Part shown: piece by piece, positions 24,717-33,910 of the stretch | Numbering within the stretch: position 1 is the stretch's first letter | How the letters are laid out: each line of letters starts with the position of its first letter | DNA from: Roseomonas gilardii subsp. gilardii | GTDB lineage: Bacteria; Pseudomonadota; Alphaproteobacteria; Acetobacterales; Acetobacteraceae | Assembly (NCBI RefSeq): GCF_023078375.1 | Contig: NZ_CP095555.1 | Span: 1 to 64,000 of the forward strand | Direction: 5' to 3' | Length of the DNA stretch: 64,000 bases | Position numbers and translations under genes: made by a program | Notes under the pieces: model-generated | What the model was told of the DNA's origin: nothing | Database searches by the model: none | Seen by the model: only the letters and a program-made list of their open reading frames with translations

Positions 24717-25565
24717 ATGGTGTTCCGTCTCGCGCAGATCAGCGACACGCATCTTTCCCCGCGCCACCCCGTCTTCGACCGCAACTTCGCGGTCGTGGCG
24801 GAGCGGCTGCGGGCCGACCGGCCGGATCTCGTGGTCCATACCGGCGACATCTCCGCGCATGGCGAGCTGGGCGGGGAGGCCGGGCAGGCGGAACTGGAGC
24901 ATGCCTTCGCCCGGCACCAGGAGATGGGGCTCGACTGGCTGGCCATCCCCGGCAACCACGATGTGGGCAACGATCCGGCCATCGCCAAACGCGACGGCGC
25001 GGATGCCGAGCGTGTCGGGCGCTGGAACGGCATTTTCGGCGCGGACCGCTTCCTGCGCGATGTGCCGGGCTGGCGGCTGATCGGGCTGAACACCCTCATC
25101 ACCGCGACCGAGATGGCCGAGGAGCAGTTCGCCTTCCTGGAGGATGCCCTGTCGGGGGCTGGCGGGCGCAGCATCGCGATCTTCCTGCACAAGCCGCTCT
25201 GCGAACAGGCGCTGGATGAAGCAGGCCGCAGCTATTGGCATGTGCTGGAAGCGCCGCGCCGCCGGATGGTGGAGATGTTCCGGGCCCATCCCCCGGCCTT
25301 CGTTGCCTCCGGCCATGTGCATCAATGGCGTGACCGTGGCCTGTGCGAGGGACTCCGGCAGATCTGGGCTCCGGCGGTCGCCTTCCATGTCGGCGATGCC
25401 TGGGCCGACGGCAAACCCTTCGGCGAGAAGGTGCAGGGCTATGTGATGCACGCCCTGCATCCGGATGGCCGGCATGACTACGAGCTGGTCCGGCCGGAAG
25501 GCGTCCGGCCGCACGATATCGGCCGCATGCCGGACATCTACGGCGCGTTGCAGCCGGCCGAATAG
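24717..25565 (+). CDS. GpdQ/CpdA-type metallophosphodiesterase linked to the Ugp-type importer
   Basis: The protein has 282 residues with complete metal motifs: ISDTHLS near the N-terminus, HTGDIS, PGNHDVGND, FLHKPL and SGHVHQWRD. No signal peptide is present, so it acts in the cytoplasm. It begins four bases after the binding-protein gene, so it belongs to the same operon, like phosphodiesterases found with ugp systems. It probably cleaves the imported glycerophosphodiester to glycerol-3-phosphate and an alcohol. Cyclic-nucleotide hydrolysis is an alternative within the family. Confidence 0.8.
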   Translation: MVFRLAQISDTHLSPRHPVFDRNFAVVAERLRADRPDLVVHTGDISAHGELGGEAGQAELEHAFARHQEMGLDWLAIPGNHDVGNDPAIAKRDGADAERVGRWNGIFGADRFLRDVPGWRLIGLNTLITATEMAEEQFAFLEDALSGAGGRSIAIFLHKPLCEQALDEAGRSYWHVLEAPRRRMVEMFRAHPPAFVASGHVHQWRDRGLCEGLRQIWAPAVAFHVGDAWADGKPFGEKVQGYVMHALHPDGRHDYELVRPEGVRPHDIGRMPDIYGALQPAE

Positions 25566-25583
25566 AACCGGCCGGAGGAAGCC

Positions 25584-25814
25584 TCAGCGGCGCGGATGCG
25601 CCCGCATCGCTGAGGTCATCTCGGAACTGCCGCTGTCGCCGACATCGTAGCTGATGGTCGCCTTGGAGGCGAGGACGACCGGGGCGGAGAACAGCGGCAG
25701 CAGCACACGGGCTTCCAGCCCGCGCCGGTTGGCGGCTTGCAGGAAGCCGAGACGCCGCTCCGCATCGGGCTCATGCAGGGCGGCGTCGATCAGCCGGTCA
25801 GTGGTCTGCGCCAT
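25584..25814 (-). pseudogene. Remnant C-terminus of a family 5 (peptide/nickel) solute-binding protein
   Basis: The 76 codons read like the last part of a family 5 binding protein: a helix DRLIDAALHEPDAERRLGFL, then VLLPLFSAPVVLASKATISY and a short tail. In-frame DNA upstream meets a stop only four codons before the ATG, and no other part of the protein (about 500 residues expected) is near. It is therefore a broken relic rather than a real small gene. It faces the phosphoesterase gene across 18 bases. Confidence 0.5.
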
Positions 25815-26051
25815 CCATCCAGATCATCCGCTGGCGGCAAGTCCGGCGATGCGGAGGTCATGACTTCCGGATATGGGATTCGGCATGATCCGGGCGTGAG
25901 ATGCCGCGGCGCCCCGCCCCTGCCACGGTGCTGGGCGGAACTTCTCGATCCCTGGCGCCGCAGCAGGCATTCTCGCCACCCGACCCAGTGATTCCCGTGT
26001 CCCTTCCCATGGACTCTCCACCATGGCGGGAAACGGGGTAGGGCCGGGCCG

Positions 26052-26231
26052 ATGCGCCTGCGTGCCGTCGGTGGGCGGCGCCCGCTGACCTTTCTGGTGG
26101 ATGGCACCCCGCTGGAAGGGCAGCCGGCCCGGCGGGATGTGGCCTGGGAACCGTCGAGCCCCGGCCTGTACCGCGTTTCCGTGCTGGATGCGGACGGCGC
26201 TTCGTCCAGTGCGAGGCTGCGCGTGCGCTGA
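26052..26231 (+). pseudogene. Remnant C-terminal domain of penicillin-binding protein 1C
   Basis: Fifty-nine codons after an ATG match the terminal BiPBP_C beta domain: LRAVGGRRPLTFLVDGTPL, then WEPSSPGLYRVSVLDADG and a basic end. Upstream in the same frame there is only unrelated sequence and a stop at about 25989. The transglycosylase and transpeptidase domains are missing. It is probably a fragment left by a deletion or rearrangement. The similarity is by eye. Confidence 0.45.
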
Positions 26232-26284
26232 ACTGGAAGATGGCCGGGGGCGGTTCTTCCGGACCACCCCCGGCCCGTCCGGGA

Positions 26285-27415
26285 CTATTCCGCGGCGACG
26301 GCGGAATGGCCTGCGGCGTCGCGTGCGGCCACCAGGGCCCGGACGCGCGGAATGAGCTCCCTGCCATACTGGATGGAATCCACCAGCGGGTCGAAGCCGC
26401 GGATCAGGAAGGTGGTGATGCCGAGATCGTAGTAGTCCAGCATTGCCTCGGCCACCTGATCCGGCGTGCCGACCAGCGAGGTGGAGTTGCCGGATGCATT
26501 GGTCAGGGCGGCGATCCCGGTCCAGAGGCGCTTGTCCAGGCGGCTGCCCTGCGAGGCCGCGGCCAGGAGGCGGCGCGAGCCTTCATTGGGCGGCGCCACC
26601 ACCCCCGGCCCGCCATGCCGCTCGTTCTGCGGGGCGCGCCGGTCGCCGCCGCTCTCCCTCAGGGCCTTGGCCCGGGCCAGGATGGCGTCGGCCTTGGCCC
26701 AGGCCTGTTCCTCGGTCTCGGCGAGGATCGGGCGCAGGGACAGGCTGAAGCGCGGCTGCCGCCCGAACGGCGCGGCCGCGGCACGGATGCGCGCCACGAT
26801 CTCCCGCACCTGGTCGTAGGTCTCGCCCCAGAGCGCATAGACATCGGCATGCTTGCCGGCCACCGGGACGGCCGCCGCGGAGGCGCCGCCGAAATAGACC
26901 GGGATACCCTCCGGCCGCACCGGCCGGACATCGCCGAAGCCCCGCCGCACCTGGTAGTAGCGGCCCTCGTAATCGAAGGGCTGCGGCGAGGTCCATTCCT
27001 GGCGAAGGATGTCGAGATACTCGCTGGTACGCGCGTATCGTTCGTCCTTCGTCAGATGGTCGCCATCCTGGGCCAACTCGGCATCGTTGCCGCCGGTGAT
27101 GATGTGCACCGCCGCGCGGCCGCGCGAGAACTGGTCCAGCGTGGCCAACTGCCGCGCCGCCAGGGTCGGCGCGGTGAAGCCGGGCCGGTGGGCGATCATC
27201 AGGCCCAGCCGGTCCGTGACGCTCGCGATGTGCTGGCCGATCAGGATGCTCTCGGCCGAGGTGGAGTGGAAGGCGACCAGGACGCGGTCGAAGCCACCCA
27301 GTTCCTGCGCCTTGGCCGAGGCTTCCACGAAATCGATATCCAGGGCCGGACCGCTCCGGCGGATGGTCTCAGACGAATTGAAGTGGCCGACATAGCCGAT
27401 GAACTCGACGCTCAT
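26285..27415 (-). CDS. FMNH2-dependent SsuD-like monooxygenase (LLM family)
   Basis: The protein has 376 residues. The luciferase-like TIM barrel is visible, with FDRVLVAFHSTSAESILIGQ, LGLMIAHRPGFTAPTLAARQ, RAAVHIITGGNDAELAQDGD and YYQVRRGFGDVRP, all close to alkanesulfonate monooxygenase. Such enzymes use FMNH2 and O2 to release sulfite from sulfonates. No ssuE-type reductase is nearby. It lies 18 bases after the SsuA-like gene and ends the minus-strand cluster. The substrate is unknown. Confidence 0.8.
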   Translation of the reverse strand: MSVEFIGYVGHFNSSETIRRSGPALDIDFVEASAKAQELGGFDRVLVAFHSTSAESILIGQHIASVTDRLGLMIAHRPGFTAPTLAARQLATLDQFSRGRAAVHIITGGNDAELAQDGDHLTKDERYARTSEYLDILRQEWTSPQPFDYEGRYYQVRRGFGDVRPVRPEGIPVYFGGASAAAVPVAGKHADVYALWGETYDQVREIVARIRAAAAPFGRQPRFSLSLRPILAETEEQAWAKADAILARAKALRESGGDRRAPQNERHGGPGVVAPPNEGSRRLLAAASQGSRLDKRLWTGIAALTNASGNSTSLVGTPDQVAEAMLDYYDLGITTFLIRGFDPLVDSIQYGRELIPRVRALVAARDAAGHSAVAAE

Positions 27416-27433
27416 GCTGGGCTCCCTTCCGGT

Positions 27434-28387
27434 TCAGCTGGAATAGGCATTGAAGGACGGATCGAAGCTGCGGCGGACATCGACGCCCGCCGGCAGAAGA
27501 CCCTCGCGCGTGTAGAGATCGACCGTGCGCTGCTGCGCGTCGATGACCTGTTCGTCCACCGGCACGGGCAGGAAGCCCCGGGCATCGAGGGTGCGGCGCG
27601 CCACCTCCTCGGTCACGCCGGTCTCGCGGGCCCAGGACTGGGCGTAGCGGTCCAGGTTCCGGTCGCCCCAGCGCAGCGCCTCGGCCCAGAGGCGGAGGAA
27701 CTCCGCGATCTCGGCCCGCTTCCCGGCAATGGCCGGCTGCGTGGCCGCCTGGAAGCTCAGGCCGCTCATCAGGCCTCGGCCGTCCAGGAGGATGCGCGCC
27801 TTGTCCTGCGCCTCGGCGAGGTAGACATACTGCCCCCAGCTCGACCAGGCATCGATCTGGCGGGAAGCGAAGGCGGACTTGGCCTCGGCCGGCGACAGGA
27901 AGACGATCTGGACGTCCCGTCGGCCCAGCCCAGCCTGCTCTCTTGCGGCGACAGCAAGGAAATGCCCGACGGAGCCCTTGCCGGTCCCGATCCTCTTGCC
28001 CTTGAGGTCGGCGAAGCTCTTGTAGGGAGCGTCGTCATGCACCAGGAGTGCCGTGCTGCGGCCGCTCGAACGCGTGGCGCCGACGGCCCTGATGGGTGCC
28101 CCCGCGGCATGGGCGAAGGCGAAGGGCGCATCGCCGATCCCGCCGATATCGATGGCATTGGCGTTCAGCGCCTCCGCCAGAGGCGCGGCCGCGGCGAACT
28201 GCGCCCATTCCACGCGCAGCGGGCTGTCGCGCAGGACGCCCGAGGCGAGGATCAGCGACTGGTTGCCGCCTTTCTGATCGCCCACGCGCAGGGTTCCCGT
28301 TTCCTGCGCCCTGGCGCGCCCGAGATGCAGGGCAGGCAGGGCGAGCAGGCTGGCGATGGCCGACCTGCGGCCAAGTTGACCGGACAT
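27434..28387 (-). CDS. SsuA/NMT1-like ABC substrate-binding protein
   Basis: The protein has 317 residues from the ATG at 28387; a TTG nine bases upstream overlaps the aldolase stop and has a GGAG spaced for it, so either start may be used. The signal peptide has paired arginines (LGRRSAIASLLALPALHLGRARA). The mature fold shows NMT1/SsuA features: LRVGDQKGGNQSL, IDIGGIGDAPFAFAHAAG, FADLKGKRIGTGKGSVGH and IDAWSSWGQYVYLAEA. It would bind an aliphatic sulfonate or similar. No cognate SsuB/SsuC genes are beside it. Confidence 0.8.
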   Translation of the reverse strand: MSGQLGRRSAIASLLALPALHLGRARAQETGTLRVGDQKGGNQSLILASGVLRDSPLRVEWAQFAAAAPLAEALNANAIDIGGIGDAPFAFAHAAGAPIRAVGATRSSGRSTALLVHDDAPYKSFADLKGKRIGTGKGSVGHFLAVAAREQAGLGRRDVQIVFLSPAEAKSAFASRQIDAWSSWGQYVYLAEAQDKARILLDGRGLMSGLSFQAATQPAIAGKRAEIAEFLRLWAEALRWGDRNLDRYAQSWARETGVTEEVARRTLDARGFLPVPVDEQVIDAQQRTVDLYTREGLLPAGVDVRRSFDPSFNAYSS

Positions 28388-28392
28388 GGCGC

Positions 28393-29226
28393 TCAATCCA
28401 GCAGCTCCGGCTCCTGGGAGAGGATCCAGTCGCGCAAGGGCTGAAAGGACAGCAGGCCACCGCGGGCACTGCCCACCTGGGTCGCGGTCAGGCGCGCGGT
28501 CTCGGCCGGAATGGGGCGCGGCGTGCCGGCGGCCTCAGCCAGGAGCTGGGTCCGCGCGGCGTTGTCCATCGCGATGAACCACCAGGCTGCCGCTTCCACC
28601 GTGGGCCCCGCCGTCAGGATACCGTGGTTCAGAAGGATCACCGCCTTGTGCGTTCCGAGGGCCTCGGCGATCCGGTCGCCTTCCGAACGGTCGAGCACGA
28701 CGCCGGTGAAATCGTCGAAGACCGCATGATCCTCGAAGAAGGCGCAGGAATCCTGTGTCAGCGGATCCAGCCTGCGTCCCAGCGAGGCCCATGCCTTGCC
28801 GTGGGTGGAATGCGTGTGTGCCGCCGCCACGACATCCGGGCGAGCGGCGTGGATCGCGGCATGGATGGCGAAGGCGGCGCGATTCACCGGCTGGTCGCCG
28901 TGGACCACCTCCCCTTGGTGATTCACGCGGATCAGGTCGGAGACCCGGATCCGGCCGAAATGCTGCCCCAGCGGGTTCACCCAGAACTCGTCCGGGAATT
29001 CCGGGTCGCGCGCGGTGACGTGCCCGGCCAGGCCCTGGTCGAAGCCCAGGCGCGCGAACAGGCGGAAGGTGACGGCGAGGGATTGCTGGCGGTGCAGCCG
29101 CTCCTCCGCGATGCTGCGCCGGGGCGGCCCGTCCCGCAACAGGGCGCCGAAATCGTACCGGGGGCTTCTTGGCAGCGGGCTGATCTGGTTCACGGGAACG
29201 GCTTCTCCGGCTGAGTCAGGCGGCAT
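28393..29226 (-). CDS. Class II aldolase/adducin family protein
   Basis: The protein has 277 residues. Zinc-site histidines are visible in AAAHTHSTHGKAWA, with GLAGHVTARDPE and VILLNHGILTAGPTVEAA downstream. These are the hallmarks of class II aldolase/adducin proteins (fuculose-phosphate aldolase type). Without an associated kinase the substrate cannot be named, and in this family many members are decarboxylases or dehydratases of small acids. Its stop meets the SsuA-like start, so they are coupled. Confidence 0.8.
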   Translation of the reverse strand: MPPDSAGEAVPVNQISPLPRSPRYDFGALLRDGPPRRSIAEERLHRQQSLAVTFRLFARLGFDQGLAGHVTARDPEFPDEFWVNPLGQHFGRIRVSDLIRVNHQGEVVHGDQPVNRAAFAIHAAIHAARPDVVAAAHTHSTHGKAWASLGRRLDPLTQDSCAFFEDHAVFDDFTGVVLDRSEGDRIAEALGTHKAVILLNHGILTAGPTVEAAAWWFIAMDNAARTQLLAEAAGTPRPIPAETARLTATQVGSARGGLLSFQPLRDWILSQEPELLD

Positions 29227-29288
29227 GGCTCCACGATCGCCGCTCGCGATGGCGCGGCGACGCGGTCTTGCGGTCGTTGCGTGGAAGG

Positions 29289-29307
29289 GCCGGAGCGGTG
29301 CTCCGGC
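29289..29307. terminator. Perfect 8-bp hairpin in the PrpD-aldolase gap
   Basis: GCCGGAGC (29289-29296) and GCTCCGGC (29300-29307) form a perfect stem with a three-base loop. It lies in the 275-bp space between the MmgE/PrpD stop and the aldolase start, which otherwise shows no gene. No T run follows on either strand, so it may be an attenuator, an mRNA processing site or a weak terminator. Confidence 0.35.
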
Positions 29308-29501
29308 TACATACAGATCACGAACAGGCGCCGGCCCGACGAGACGGATGAGCGGGTGCCGATCCCAGGAAATGTCTTCCTCATTCCGGGAAGCCTAGTC
29401 GGTGCCGGTGATCGGACCAAGAGAAGCGGTTTTCGAACTTCGCTTTGTACAGGCGACAACGTCATCGCCAAGGACAGGGCGGGGAGGCGTTCCTTTTCTG
29501 C

Positions 29502-30848
29502 TCAGGATGGTTTCCCGCCGAGTATCCGCAGGCGCAGGAGCAACTGCGCGAGATCCTTCTCCGTCCACATGCTTCTCACGCGATCCGAAATCGCCGCCGC
29601 ATCGGCGAGGCCGGCGGCGGCATCGAGGAACTTCGCGCCGGGATCGGCGACACCGCGCACCTTCGTGGCCGTCCGGCTCAGCCTCCTCCCGTCACGCAGA
29701 TGCAGATCGACGCGGGCGAAGCGCTTTTCCGGGGCTTCGCCGATCGACGGGACGCCATGGTCCACCTGGCGGCGGATGCGCGGCAGCAGGGCGGCGATAT
29801 CCGCGCGAAGCGGCCGGTCGGCGAAGGCGGCGAGCCCCAGCCGGCCGTCGAGCAGCGCGACGGCGATGACGTATTCGACGCTGAAGCGGCCATCGAGGCC
29901 GGAGCGGGGTTCCGTCACCACCAGAGCCGCCTCGCCACCGGGCGGGAAGGTGATGACGGCCTCCGCCACATCCTCCGCCGTCACGCCATGTTCGGCGATC
30001 AGGTCGAGGATGGCGTCGGCCGGCAGGTGGCTGGCGCCGCAGCAGGCATAGGCCTTGAAGGCCAGGCCGGGGGAAAGGATCTCCCATTCCTCACCCCAGC
30101 CGGCGACGGCACGTTCCGGCGCGGTGCCGCCGAGGCCCAGGACCTCCAGGAAGCCCAGGCGCCCGTCGAGGAAGGTCCGGTTGCCTTGCAGACCGGCACG
30201 GGCCAGCAGCACCGCCAGCACCCCGGCGCGGGCCGCGAGGCCGGCATGCAGCGGCTTGACCTCGCTGGCGAATTGCAGGCGCAGCCCGGCCGCCTGCGTG
30301 GCGGCGATGCCCAGCGCATTCGCCGTATCCTCGACGGAAAGGCCCATCAGGTGCGACAGCGCCGCCGCGGCGCCCACCGGTCCCAGCGTCGCGGTGTTGT
30401 GGAAGCCGGTCTCGTAGTGGCGCGATCCCATGGCACGGCCGAGCCGCGCCATCGCCTCGATGCCGGTGACATAGGCGGCCAGCAGGGCCTCGGCCCCGGC
30501 GCCGCTCTCCTCGGCCAGCGCCAGCAAGGCGGGCAGGATCACCGTGCTGGGATGGCCGCGCACGCCAGCCTGGACATCGTCATAGTCCAGCGCATGGCCG
30601 AGCGTGCCGTTCAGCAGCGCTGCGGTCTGCGCATCCAGGCGATCCGGATGGCCGATGACGCTGGCCTGCCCCTGGCCGGCGAGGGGCAGCAGAGCTCGTT
30701 TCACCTTGAGGTAGCCGCCATCCTCCAGCCCGCCCACGGCGGCGGCGAGGAAATCGAGCCCGCCGTCCCGGGCCGCGGCGAGAGCGGCTGCCCCCGGCCG
30801 GCTGCCGGTGATCAGCGTGGCGTAGCGATGGGTGAGGTCCTGGCTCAT
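29502..30848 (-). CDS. MmgE/PrpD family protein
   Basis: The protein has 448 residues from the ATG at 30848, preceded by an AGGAAG/CAGG region; a GTG at 30863 overlaps the upstream stop and is the alternative. Family marks include LNGTLGHALDYDDVQAGVRG near residue 90, HPSTVILPALLALAE, and FKAYACCGASHLPADAILDL. The family dehydrates 2-methylcitrate, decarboxylates cis-aconitate, or acts on uncharacterised acids. It sits among monooxygenase and transporter genes rather than prpB/prpC, so methylcitrate is unlikely. The true substrate is unknown. Confidence 0.8.
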   Translation of the reverse strand: MSQDLTHRYATLITGSRPGAAALAAARDGGLDFLAAAVGGLEDGGYLKVKRALLPLAGQGQASVIGHPDRLDAQTAALLNGTLGHALDYDDVQAGVRGHPSTVILPALLALAEESGAGAEALLAAYVTGIEAMARLGRAMGSRHYETGFHNTATLGPVGAAAALSHLMGLSVEDTANALGIAATQAAGLRLQFASEVKPLHAGLAARAGVLAVLLARAGLQGNRTFLDGRLGFLEVLGLGGTAPERAVAGWGEEWEILSPGLAFKAYACCGASHLPADAILDLIAEHGVTAEDVAEAVITFPPGGEAALVVTEPRSGLDGRFSVEYVIAVALLDGRLGLAAFADRPLRADIAALLPRIRRQVDHGVPSIGEAPEKRFARVDLHLRDGRRLSRTATKVRGVADPGAKFLDAAAGLADAAAISDRVRSMWTEKDLAQLLLRLRILGGKPS

Positions 30849-30859
30849 CCTGGTCTTCC

Positions 30860-32167
30860 TCACATCGCCTCGAAGCGGTTGGCGGGGCGCGGCAGGCCAA
30901 GATTCTCGCGCAGGGTGCGGCCGGCATATTCGGTGCGGAACAGTCCGCGCCGCTGCAGCACCGGCACGACATGATCGACGAAGAGGTCGAACTGCCCCGG
31001 GAACCAGGGTGGCATGATGTTGAAACCGTCCGCTGCCTCACCCTCGAACCATTCCTGCAGGCGGTCCGCGATCTCCTCGGGCGTGCCGCGCACGACGCCA
31101 TGGCCGCGCGCCATGCCGGCATGCAGGGCGAGTTCGCGCACGGTCATGTTCTCGCGCCGCGCCAGGGCGGTCAGAAGCTCGGCCCGGCTGCGGAGCTGGT
31201 CCGAGATCGGCAGGTCCGGCAGCGGCGCGTCGAGGTCGAGGCCGCGCACGTCATGCCCCAGCCGGTCGGAGAGAAGGGCCAGCGCGCCGTTCAGGTCCGT
31301 CACCGCGCGCAGGCGGTTGTAGTTCTCCTCGGCCTCCGCACGGTCGCGGCCGATGACCGTGAAGACGCCCGGCATGACGGCGATCGCTTCCGGGGGGCGG
31401 CCGTACTGTGCCAGACGGCCCTTGAGGCTGCGGTAGAAAGCCTGCGCCTCGCCGAGATCGCCCTGGGCGGTGAAGACGACATCGGCGGTGCGGGCGGCGA
31501 GGTCCTGGCCCGGGCCGGAGGAGCCCGCCTGAATGATGATCGGATGGCCCTGCGGCGGACGGGAGGCGTTCAGCGGCCCGCGCACCGAGAAATGCTTGCC
31601 CTTGTGGTCGAGCACATGCATCCGCGCCGGGTCGGCGAAGACGCCGCTCTCCTTGTCCATCCGGATGGCGCCATCGCCCCAGCTGTCCCAGAGCCCCTTG
31701 CAGATATCGACGAATTCCTCGGCGATCTCATAGCGGGCATCGTGTTCCGGGTGCGAGCCGCGGGTGAAGTTCGCGGCGGAACGGGCATAGCTGGTCGTCA
31801 CCACGTTCCAGGCGGCGCGGCCGCCGCTCAGATGATCGAGCGAGGCGAAGACGCGGGCGGTCTGGTAGGGTTCGCCATAGGTGGTGGAGGCGGTGGCGGC
31901 GAGGCCGATATGGCTGGTCGTCATCGCCAGGGCCGCGAGCAGGGTCAGCGGCTCGAAGCGCACGACCGTGGAGGGATGCGCGTCGGTGCCGCTGGTCAGC
32001 CCATCGGCCAGGAAGAAGATGTCGAAGAGCCCGCGCTCGGCGGTCTTCGCGATGCGCTGGAGAAGGTCGAGATTCTCCGCGCCGGCCTCGGCACCGGGCA
32101 GGCGCCAGCCGGAGACGTGGTGGCCGGCGGCCTGGACGAAGACCCCGAGATGCATCTGGCGTGTCAC
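30860..32167 (-). CDS. NtaA/SnaA/DszA-type FMN-dependent monooxygenase
   Basis: The protein has 435 residues from a GTG at 32167; an ATG at 32155 is possible. The luciferase-like family is clear: GLFDIFFLADGL, FEPLTLLAALAMTTSHIGLAAT, YGEPYQTARVFASLDHLSGGR, AAWNVVTTSYARSAANFT and HPIIIQAGSSGPGQDLAA. These enzymes oxidise chelators, sulfones or S-containing amino-acid derivatives with FMNH2 from a reductase. Together with the downstream SsuD-like enzyme and a polar amino-acid importer it suggests uptake and oxidation of an organosulfur compound. Confidence 0.8.
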   Translation of the reverse strand: MTRQMHLGVFVQAAGHHVSGWRLPGAEAGAENLDLLQRIAKTAERGLFDIFFLADGLTSGTDAHPSTVVRFEPLTLLAALAMTTSHIGLAATASTTYGEPYQTARVFASLDHLSGGRAAWNVVTTSYARSAANFTRGSHPEHDARYEIAEEFVDICKGLWDSWGDGAIRMDKESGVFADPARMHVLDHKGKHFSVRGPLNASRPPQGHPIIIQAGSSGPGQDLAARTADVVFTAQGDLGEAQAFYRSLKGRLAQYGRPPEAIAVMPGVFTVIGRDRAEAEENYNRLRAVTDLNGALALLSDRLGHDVRGLDLDAPLPDLPISDQLRSRAELLTALARRENMTVRELALHAGMARGHGVVRGTPEEIADRLQEWFEGEAADGFNIMPPWFPGQFDLFVDHVVPVLQRRGLFRTEYAGRTLRENLGLPRPANRFEAM

Positions 32168-32282
32168 GGTTGGATCAATCCTGATCTTGCCGCGGCGCGG
32201 GCTGAAGGGCCCGGCCGGGATCGGTGAAGCATGGGATGGCGCCGCGTTGTGGCGGCACCAGGGGCGGTCAGGCCATGCTGAC

Positions 32283-33040
<758 letters not shown>

Positions 33041-33044
<4 letters not shown>

Positions 33045-33910
33045 CGCCGGGCCCTCGCGCCACGGTCGAAGCGGCGTTCGACATATTGCTGCAGGACGGA
33101 GAGGACCGACGTCATCACGATGTACCAGAGGGCGGCGACGACCAGCAGCGGGATCACCTCGTAGGTGCGCTCATAGATCACCTGGGCCGAGTAGAGCACG
33201 TTCTCCAGCGCGATCACGGAGACGACCGAGGTGGTCTTGAGCAGCGAGATGATCTGGTTGCCGGCCGGCGGCAGCATGGTGCGCATCGCCTGTGGCAGGA
33301 TGATGCGCCAGGTGGTGCGCAGCGGCGTGAAGCCAAGGGCCCGCGCCGCATCCGTCTGCCCCTGCCCCACCCCGATCATGCCGGCGCGCACGATCTCGCT
33401 GGCATAGGCGGCCTCGTGCAGGATGAGGGCGATCAGCGCGGCGCCGAAGGTGCCGATCAGGCTGTTGGTCTGGGCCGACCAGAGCGTGCCGAAGCCCGGC
33501 AGGGCGAGGCTGAGAGTCGGATAGAGCGCCGCGATGTTGAACCAGAAGAAGAGCTGCACCAGGGTCGGGACGGAGCGGAAGATCCAGGTGAAGCCCCAGC
33601 TGATCGACGCCAGCACCGGATTGCCGGACAGGCGCATGATCGCCAGGGCGACGCCGCCCGCGAAGCCCACCACCGCGGCGATGGCGGTCAGTTCCAGGGT
33701 GACCAGCACCCCGGAGAGGATGGAGGGGGCGGTCAGGTTGCGGGCGACGACATCCCACTGCATGCGTGGGTTCTGCGCCAGCGAGAACAGCAACAGGCCC
33801 ACGGCCAGCAGCGCCACGGCGCCGGTGATCCAGCGCCCGACATGCCGGCGCGGGACCAGCACCGGGCCGGTGGAGGAGCCGGCGGCGGGAGGCAGGACGG
33901 TCGCGCTCAT
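33041..33910 (-). CDS. Polar amino-acid ABC permease
   Basis: The protein has 289 residues from the ATG at 33910, which overlaps the binding-protein stop. A first helix is followed by the PAAT permease domain: [31 protein letters not shown]-like segment ([17 protein letters not shown]), [19 protein letters not shown] and a [18 protein letters not shown] coupling loop. It probably acts as a homodimer with the GlnQ-like protein. Confidence 0.9.

Noticed and set aside
25815-26051. A continuation of either gene remnant into this gap
   Set aside because: The family 5 fragment meets an in-frame stop four codons before its ATG, and the PBP1C frame loses similarity upstream of 26052 and meets a stop near 25989.
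26240-28444. A 734-codon open frame on the plus strand
   Set aside because: It is antisense to the SsuD-like and SsuA-like genes and has the Arg/Gly/Pro-rich composition expected of a shadow frame in GC-rich DNA; no domain is recognisable.
29227-29501. A small gene in the gap between the PrpD and aldolase genes
   Set aside because: Frames here are short, start without ribosome sites and show no family similarity; only a hairpin stands out.
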